Below, one piece after another: positions 52,738 to 64,000 of a stretch of 64,000 nucleotides of DNA. Position numbers and translations under genes: made by a program. Source of the DNA: Stercorarius parasiticus (taxonomy: Eukaryota; Chordata; Aves; Charadriiformes; Stercorariidae). The stretch covers positions 8,843 to 72,842 of the forward strand of contig VWZL01003474.1 in the NCBI GenBank assembly GCA_013396915.1, read 5' to 3'. A model generated the notes under the pieces. It saw only the letters and a program-made list of their open reading frames with translations, made no database searches and was not told the origin of the DNA. Every line of letters starts with the position of its first letter. Within the stretch, counting starts at the first letter, position 1.

Positions 52738-53039
52738 CTTAAAAAAAAAAACCAAAACACACACACACAAGCTGTCAGGTAAAGCAACAAGATGCTCTTT
52801 CCCATAATACTGTTTCCAACAGGAAAAGCTGCTTCTGCTTGCCCATGCTTTCTACTTTGCATTCTGCCTCCAGAAAAACAGCGACTCGCTTTTTAAAATT
52901 TAAAAATATCCCATGAAAGCATTTTAATAATGCACACTTTATAGTGGTCTCCCCAGCCAAAAAGGAACAGACTGTAAATGTTAAATATTAGTCAATCTTT
53001 GGCATGTCAAAAAAAGTTCCCCCCAAAATAAAACGTTAC
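52738..53039 (-). other. RPS6KA6: RPS6KA6 intron with TG/T tract at acceptor
   Basis: 302 bp intron whose minus-strand 3' end is a compound (TG)6-TTTTGG-T11 tract abutting the AAG acceptor of the P-loop exon. Nothing else recognised. Confidence 0.85.
52741..52768 (-). promoter_or_regulatory. RPS6KA6: Compound TG/poly-T polypyrimidine tract at splice acceptor
   Basis: On the minus strand, six TG units (plus-strand AC 52757-52768), a short TTTTGG spacer and 11 consecutive T (52751-52741) lie immediately before AAG|C at 52737. The arrangement resembles the TGmTn tract at the CFTR exon 9 acceptor, whose length alters exon inclusion. Whether length varies here is unknown. Confidence 0.6.
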
Positions 53040-53164
53040 CTGTACTATTGGCAGTATATTGGTGAGTGGTGATATTTTATGATCTTCTACAGTAGTAGTT
53101 GCAACAAAACTAAATCCTTTGAAGAGCTGATGTGCATTTGCGCTAGGCGGGACTCCTGGAGAAT
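53040..53164 (-). CDS. RPS6KA6: RPS6KA6 exon: linker with turn and hydrophobic motifs
   Basis: 125 nt. Completes Asp, then SPGVPPSANAHQLF, the hydrophobic motif FKGFSFVA, and a variable linker ending ISPLTNILPIVQ. The Ser of DSPG is the ERK/turn-type site (RSK1 Ser363). The Ser of GFSF is autophosphorylated by the C-terminal kinase and recruits PDK1 (RSK2 Ser386). The linker after FVA is the most divergent part among RSKs, and the LPIVQ ending favours RSK4. Acceptor CCACTAG, donor CAG|GTAACG. Confidence 0.93.
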
Positions 53165-54451
53165 CTAGTGGCATACGCATTTCATTAGCATGGCTAAATC
53201 CTGGCAAGGCTAATTTTTAACATTCAGGAGATACATTGGATGAAACATTTTGAGGGAAGGAAAGCAAATAAGGCAATGCTAGATGTTGAACAGGACTTCT
53301 AGTCAGTTATCTCTCTCCTCTTATGTCAATAACACACACAAAGCAAGTATTCCTGGGTTTTATCTACAACTGCAAAACACTGCAGGAATTAAGGGATGAA
53401 TGCATGTTCTTAGGAAGACGTTTACTGAAGGACAACACTACTTATGAGAAAGAAATAAAGATCATAGTCTTAAGGTCAAGGACTGCATCACAAGGAAGAG
53501 TAACCATCGATTTTGCTGCTTCAGTGGCGTATGTGCTGCTGGCAAGGCAGAAGTGAGGCAATACAAGAATATTCAATTAGTAATACTACTGAATAAGTAG
53601 AATCAAAGCTTTCCTCAGATTATATTATGTGCACATCTGAATTCACTGTTTAAAACTTCACAGTAAGCACAGCTTGATAATTCTGCTTAGCGTATTAGAA
53701 CCATAGACAACCTCCAAGCAAACATGACAAGTGGTTTTAAAAGTTGGATGCAGCAGTAAAGAAAAAAATTCACTAAAAAAACCCCTGAATTTAAAACTTG
53801 AAGCATACCGAGCAATAAGTGTTTGCACTTAACTGTCTTTTTGTTTCCAAGTTCAGTTACTTGGAAATTTCTATACTGCAATAATATAAGGGATATTTTA
53901 AAGATAAAATTTTCGTCAGCTTCTTGAAACTGTTTGAGATGTCTTTGCAACTGACCTAGTAGTCACGGTGCCCAGTCCACTGTACATTTTACCCACCCTT
54001 CCCTGCCTTTGAATAACTGTTTTCTCAAAAGTCAAGTCAAATCCATCATGGGTAGTGAGGGGAACAGCTCAATGAAAAAATTATAATGCTAGTTTTAAGA
54101 TTTAATTTTAATAATGATAATAATCACTGCTGGAATGAAATTTAGTTTACTTTCAGTATTAAATAATTCCCCCCAAACACTGCATGTCTGACTTTAAACC
54201 ATAACAAGAAACCATAATTCAGCTGTTAATATTTTTGGTTGATAGTGGTGGTGAATCAAAGTTTAGCAGAATATTTCAAAGAATAGGCACCCACTGAGGA
54301 GAACGTACTCCTTCAGAGTACTGAAACCCTGTTGCACGCCTTCCTTTTAATTTTGTCACTGTCTTTTTCTCTTCGTAAGCTTTTTGTTGTAACATTAACT
54401 TGAACCCTCTTGTCCCATGAACCTCTCCAATCTATAATCATGCACAATTAC
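53165..54451 (-). other. RPS6KA6: RPS6KA6 intron
   Basis: 1,287 bp intron between the AGC-tail exon and the hydrophobic-motif exon. No repeat family or additional exon recognised. Confidence 0.8.
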
Positions 54452-54554
54452 CTTTTGGTGTTTTTGCTGTGAATTCTGGATCAAAACAAAAGGTATCTTC
54501 TGGCTTTCCAGAAGCGGGTTTAAATGGGGGTTGAATTTCTCTTCTGAACAGTTT
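54452..54554 (-). CDS. RPS6KA6: RPS6KA6 exon: AGC tail
   Basis: 103 nt encoding [20 protein letters not shown], then [14 protein letters not shown] plus one split base. It is the AGC C-terminal tail that wraps the N-lobe. The PPFKP and FDPEFT motifs are typical. The Thr of KTPK corresponds to the ERK-site threonine of the linker (RSK1 Thr359, family knowledge). TFCFDPEF, with Cys where RSK2 has Tyr, agrees with my recollection of RSK4. Acceptor CTACTTCAG, donor AAAG|GTAATT. Confidence 0.94.
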
Positions 54555-56513
54555 CTGAAGTAGAAGGACAAGGTCACATAATTAAGAGTGAATGAAACTT
54601 CTATGGTTTTCTGAAAGACTGAATAATATATAGCAAGGAAAAATCCACAAATATATATGGAAGACTGAGTTATTGTCATGTACCTTTGATTTGAAATGCT
54701 ACAGGAAATGTTACCAAACAAATCAAATAATACACAGCTCTTTCCTTATTCTTCTGAATCTGCCTCACCTACAGATCTGCACTTCTGCAACTACAACAGC
54801 AGGTTGCTGCTCACCACTAGTTCATCTTTGGCTTATTCAGAAGAACTTGGAATAGCCATAGTACATCTTACCTTCTATCATCATCTCAGACCTGGTTCAC
54901 TGCTATTTTGCCAGCACCCTGAAAAACCCACCCCAGAGGGAAGATACGGAATACAGCCTTTACCTTTCTAATCTGGGTCCCAAAGACCTCTCACAAGTAA
55001 CAGGCATGTCCCTTTTGGCAAGAACTGCCAATTCTCAAAACTCAATTCCAGGTTTTTCCTAATCTACTACAGGGGGAAGGAAGGGAGAGCAGAACAATGG
55101 CTCCTCCTTTTTTTCTCCTTTACTCAACGTGCTTTAGAAAAATGCATTGTCCAAGTGATCTCAAATCATCAAATTAGTCCCATTAGTTAAGGAACAGAAA
55201 ATTTCATGTCAAATGATGTTGAAACCCCATGCAAAGTTCAGGAAGTTCCGAGAACATTTTCTTGGCATTTCTCTCATCCTTTCAGGCCTTTTTTTTTTTT
55301 TTTCATTTCTTTTCATTTAATCTTCCTCCACAAGAACATGCAGTGTATTTCAATTTTAAAAAAAACCCAAACAAAAACAGAAACCAGAACAAACCACACC
55401 AGGAAAAGGGACCTGAATTCATCCCAAAGAAATAACAAGATACAATACAAAAGTGATCATCAACACCACCATAGTGAAATAAATACAAAGCACTGTCAAA
55501 TTAAAAAAAAAACAAAAAAACAAAAAAGAAAAAAGAGAAGTGCAGATCTTTCAAACTTCCTTGCTGATACTTATTTCAATATGAGTCTGTTAAAAAAAGT
55601 AGATAATCACGCCATAACAACACAGCCTTCTCTTCTGAACTGTACTCACATAAAACTGTGATGTTTTGCTTTTACTGAAAACTCTACCTGTTAATCAGGA
55701 CTCCATGGTCTATGCATAAACACAGCTAGAAAACCACCTTTTCAGAAGTAAATAAGGGAGATAAAGAGAAGGATAATGGCGACAGGCTTTAAAGAAAGAG
55801 TTGAGCACGGCACTGGCTAGCATTGCAGGTAGTCCTGTCAGCACAGCAACATCTTATTTTTTGTGTCTATCCGTTTGTAGGTATTCTAGCAAAGGAGTGT
55901 TTTCAGAGTGGATTTATTTGGTATAGAGCATCTTAAGTTTTCTGAATGTTTCTGGGAAACACATCTGAAAAGCTTAGAGAACCACAGAGGAAAAGCATCA
56001 AGGTGCTTGTTAAAAATATAAGCAAGCAATCATGAAATTGTACAGACCTCTGATCATCTCAGAGCACCAGAGTCAATATTTCAACTGTGAATGGAATATG
56101 ACTGATAAAATAGGAATGTGCTGTGGGTAACTAGACAGAAGTCAAAGCAAATTACAGTCACAGTGAGTTTGTGTGCTCTGCATGGAAGCAGTAGGCAGGC
56201 ACCGAAGAGCAGGATTCTTGCATACAGGGAACACCAGCATCCTTTCCCAACTACAAATGGTCTAACAGACAATTAAAGCTTTGAAATGCTGCAACTCAAT
56301 TATTTAAGTAGTAAATGCACAATATATAATTAATACTCTCTATACCATAGATACTACAGCTCCAGATGCCAAGTACGATTACAGTAGAAGCCAGAACATA
56401 ACAGTCAGCAGTACTGCAGTGTTTGTTGTGTCCTATTCAGATGCAAATACCTATAATGCTACAACACAGAAAAATTAAAAACAGCTTTATCATTCAGATA
56501 ATTTTGTACTTAC
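54555..56513 (-). other. RPS6KA6: RPS6KA6 intron
   Basis: 1,959 bp intron with a T-rich run near 55290-55310, an A-rich low-complexity tract near 55502-55540 and an octamer ATGCAAAT at 56441-56448. The 151-residue plus-strand frame over the A-rich tract (55206-55661) is low-complexity and not a gene. Confidence 0.8.
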
Positions 56514-56578
56514 ATTCCAGTCAACAGTAGAAAAAAAAGGATGTCTTTTGATTTCTTCAACTCCATCTGAACCAGCTC
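56514..56578 (-). CDS. RPS6KA6: RPS6KA6 exon: end of N-terminal kinase domain
   Basis: 65 nt: two bases complete Gly, then [20 protein letters not shown] and a final Asn. This is the conserved AGC-kinase ending (EEIKxHxFFxxIDW) before the C-terminal tail. The codons for PFFS contain a run of eight T on the coding strand, so this is a place where slippage or sequencing error could create a false frameshift; none is present here. Acceptor TTCTTCAG, donor AAT|GTAAGT. Confidence 0.94.
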
Positions 56579-61077
<4,499 letters not shown>

Positions 61078-61115
61078 CTGTTAACTTGATATGTCCTGCT
61101 TCATCAAGCAAAATG
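61078..61115 (-). CDS. RPS6KA6: RPS6KA6 exon: N-terminal kinase, beta-7/beta-8 microexon
   Basis: A 38-nt exon encoding ILLDEAGHIKLT, flanked by single split-codon bases: C completes Asn, G starts Asp of DFG. It links the catalytic loop to the Mg-binding DFG motif. Acceptor TTTTCAG, donor CAG|GTAGGT. It is far too short for ORF finding and was recognised only because it bridges the frames of its neighbours and matches the RSK pattern. The intron to the previous exon is only 275 bp. Confidence 0.93.
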
Positions 61116-61389
61116 CTGAAAATTAAAATTCACATTCACCAATACACATAAAGAGGAATGTTTACATATAACGTTTAAAATATAATAATTAACAATTTTG
61201 ATCTACAACTTCCATCATTAAATTAACAAGCCAGTATTATTTCATTTAAATCACAGGTATATTTTTTACATTTTATGTTTGTTTACACAGTCTAACAAAA
61301 ATTTTTTTTTTTTTTTTACATCACTATAGTGGAAAATGCAAAGCAACAAGCAAAATACACATAATAGTGGTAAAATACATTTTACTTTA

Positions 61390-61497
<108 letters not shown>

Positions 61498-64000
61498 CTA
61501 ATAAGAACTGTATAGATTTACCTTCTGATCTTGTCTTCAGTTTTTAAAACTGCAATCTAAAAAAATCCTCCTGTCTGCCTAAATTTCAAAATAAGTTTTA
61601 GAAGTATCTTGTGAACTCATAATTCATGAATTCACCTAACAGAAACGATATACTAATATAGACTAATCACCAAGTACACACAAGAACTACCTGCAATACT
61701 TAAACAAGAACATCAGCAAATACTGCAGAGAATTAGCTAACTTTTAAGGTAATAAACTTAACCGTTATATTTGATGTTACTGACCATCAGCACTCCTTCT
61801 GCCACAATCCTACACAGACTGTTTTCCACTGCATCATAAAATTTAATACAGGACTGCTGTATTGTCGCTGTGATTTCACATTACCAATATTTAAGAAAAA
61901 AAAAGCAATGTAGTTAAAAAAAAGTATGCAGAATAAAACACTTTGGTGAAAATAACAATGACGTGAAAATTTGCAATGGGAGTTGAAGAACCTACTCTGC
62001 TCTTAAAAAAAAAAGTGAAGAATCCTAGTGAGATACTGAAAAACCAACTGACATTGCACACAGAGCGTTTGAGAGATGCATTTCTATCCTAAATACTCAA
62101 CAGGTTGCTTCTAATTTCATATACAAGAATCATACCTGCTTTGGCTCTTGTCATGTTCTACAAGCTAGTAATCTTTAAATTGCTGGAACTGAATTTGAGG
62201 TTTCAGTGAACTATTCCCTTATTTGTTGAAAACACCAGGAACAAGGAGAACAGCCATCTCAACTACGCAGTAGATACCTAACAAGACTTCAATGAAGGTA
62301 ACAGGGCTTATCAATTTAGTATTACACTGATCTGTACTTCAAATTGCACATATGTAATCCTTTCTACTGGCAACAGAAATAGTCCTAATTTCCAGAGTGA
62401 TAAGTATTAATGTTGAATCAACAAAGCTGTTAGGCTACACAAAGTTTCACCTCGATTTTATAAAGAGCAACGTTGATAGCACTTTTCATCTATATCCAAA
62501 AGAACAAGAGGAAGCCCCAGATATCATTACTCCTTGGAGTAGCCAAAATGCACATCTCGGAATACAATGATGCTAAATGGTAATCTACAACCTCCCAACA
62601 ATAATTTCATTTAGAACTGCTTTCTGTGTCAAATGAAACATGATGCAAGTCAATTTCATTAAGTTTTACTAATGAAAACTTCATTATATGCTCATTTCAT
62701 TTCCACAGCTGAAGCTCTCATACCCACATTAGAATTTAAAGACCAACAGAAGTCTTTTAATAACCTCATACTAAACCAAATTAACTTAGAATAATCCCTG
62801 TGTGGGAAGTATGAAATGCCATGGGGAATTTACCCTCATGTGTATTGCACATTGTCTTTGTTTTACCATGTACTTTTGAAAATAACTTGTCTTCCCACCA
62901 GAAAATAAAAAGGCCCAATTTTTTTTTTCTTATCTACATACGCAAGTGTTTAAAAGTTAACATAGAGGGTAATTGAAGTCTTCCAAAAAACATATAGAGA
63001 CTTAACAGTAAGAAAACTTGACAATTATTACTTATTTATTTCCAAAGGGAATACATACCTCTTTCAATCACCTGGTTAGTATCATTATAGATAGACTTCC
63101 ATCCCTTATTTAAGAATGTTGCATACGCGGTAATCCCAGCTGTGTTAGTGTAAAAGAATAGTTCTTCCTGCTATGCCAGAATTTCCTCTATAATTAAACA
63201 TCCTATATGAGAGCAGAGATTGACCTCTTTCCTACCTACTGTTCCAGTAACCCTTTACAAGTCAGTCAGTTTGTTTACGCTTTTAACCTCTATTTTAGCC
63301 TCAAGGTTAATTAATTTTGAGCTCAATTGTTAGACATGATCACTGTTTTACCAAGGTCTGCTTTTTATAAAAAAGGAAAACAAAAATCCTTTTAAGCTCT
63401 TCCTTCTCTTTTGCCTGTTCCTAAGGTAAAGTTTTATTTTTATAAAAAGTATATGGGGAAAAACCTAGCTCATGGCCTTACACACTGGGGCCAGAACAAC
63501 CTACAAAGAAAAAAAAACTAAAAAAAAAGTCAGTCAGATACCCAGTTTTCTCATTTAAGAAAGTGGCTTTTTCTATGCATTAGCAATCTAAATGTATTTA
63601 CACTCGTGAAAACACTGAAAAACTCTCTTACTGTGAAGTTGTTGAGAAATTGTGTTAAAAATTTAGATCTTTATGAAAGGTTTGCAGAAAGAAAATAAGA
63701 CTTATAAGCATGTTCACAATACTTAAGGTAACATATAATAAGCACTTGCTGACAAATGTTTGAAAACACACCCCAACAACAGGCTGCATCATATTCCCTC
63801 TTCTGAAGCGCTCTCTCTCTCCAGAAAACAAAAATAAAAATTAAAAATGAAAGTTTCAGTTGCATGCCAACGTTAGATGAAGGCGAGTCATCTCAAAAAT
63901 ACTCAATGTTCACACTTTGTGAGATTAAGCATTAGGATTTGTATTACAGCATTATGAAATTTTACAATGCAGCAGAAACCTCTTATAGATTAGGCTTCCA
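61498..64000 (-). other. RPS6KA6: RPS6KA6 intron, runs off the right edge
   Basis: AT-rich intron upstream of the catalytic-loop exon. I searched the minus strand for the expected preceding RSK exon (the LHYAFQTEGKLYL to RLSKE part) and did not find it, so the intron is at least 2.5 kb. No transposon recognised. Confidence 0.8.

Noticed and set aside
61498..64000. Search for the next upstream RSK4 exon
   Set aside because: No sequence matching the expected N-lobe peptide with splice borders was found on the minus strand.

Overview
The window is vertebrate nuclear DNA, most likely from a bird. It is AT-rich, with genes split by GT-AG introns. It carries three CR1 LINE 3' ends of the avian/archosaur type (text resembling TTCCAACCC followed by ATTCTRTG-like tails) and no bacterial or viral coding architecture. 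One real protein-coding gene is visible: the 3' three-quarters of RPS6KA6 (ribosomal S6 kinase 4, RSK4) on the minus strand.

RPS6KA6 occupies 45,234 to beyond 64,000. I reconstructed 16 consecutive coding exons between 61,497 and 45,234. They total 1,740 nt (579 residues plus a TAG stop). All have GT-AG borders, the reading frame is continuous, and there is no premature stop. They begin inside the N-terminal AGC-type kinase domain just before its catalytic loop. They then cover its activation loop, the AGC tail and linker with the ERK and hydrophobic-motif sites, the whole CAMK-type C-terminal kinase domain, the autoinhibitory helix and the ERK-docking tail. By comparison with the family, about 160 N-terminal residues lie beyond the right edge. 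RPS6KA6 is preferred over RPS6KA3/1/2 from diagnostic stretches as I remember them: [37 protein letters not shown], and the linker ending in LPIVQ.

The 3' UTR probably continues leftward from 45,233 over several kilobases. The most distal minus-strand AATAAA that I can place in this continuous unique sequence is near 39,563. The left 39 kb holds no gene I can support and looks like a gene desert. It contains AT-rich stretches that resemble conserved non-coding elements, two GC/CpG-rich islands (21.4-21.6 kb and 35.7-36.3 kb), a G-rich minisatellite of about 34 bp units at 21.0-21.45 kb, microsatellites, homopolymers, and two CR1 fragments at 35.6 and 36.4-36.7 kb. In mammals RPS6KA6 lies in the Xq21 block with POU3F4, CYLC1 and HDX. 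The desert may therefore be the POU3F4-side flank, but that is inference only.

I found no undescribed multi-gene system. The observations most worth a second look are these: a (TG)6...T11 tract directly at the 3' splice site of the exon carrying the C-terminal kinase P-loop; a perfect 13-bp inverted repeat of forkhead-like sites at 12,484-12,515; the minisatellite that opens long spurious reading frames next to a TATA-like box and a CpG-rich patch; and the orphan CpG-rich segment between two CR1 copies. There is an 11-base N gap inside a C homopolymer at 59,905-59,915 and a single N at 2,181.
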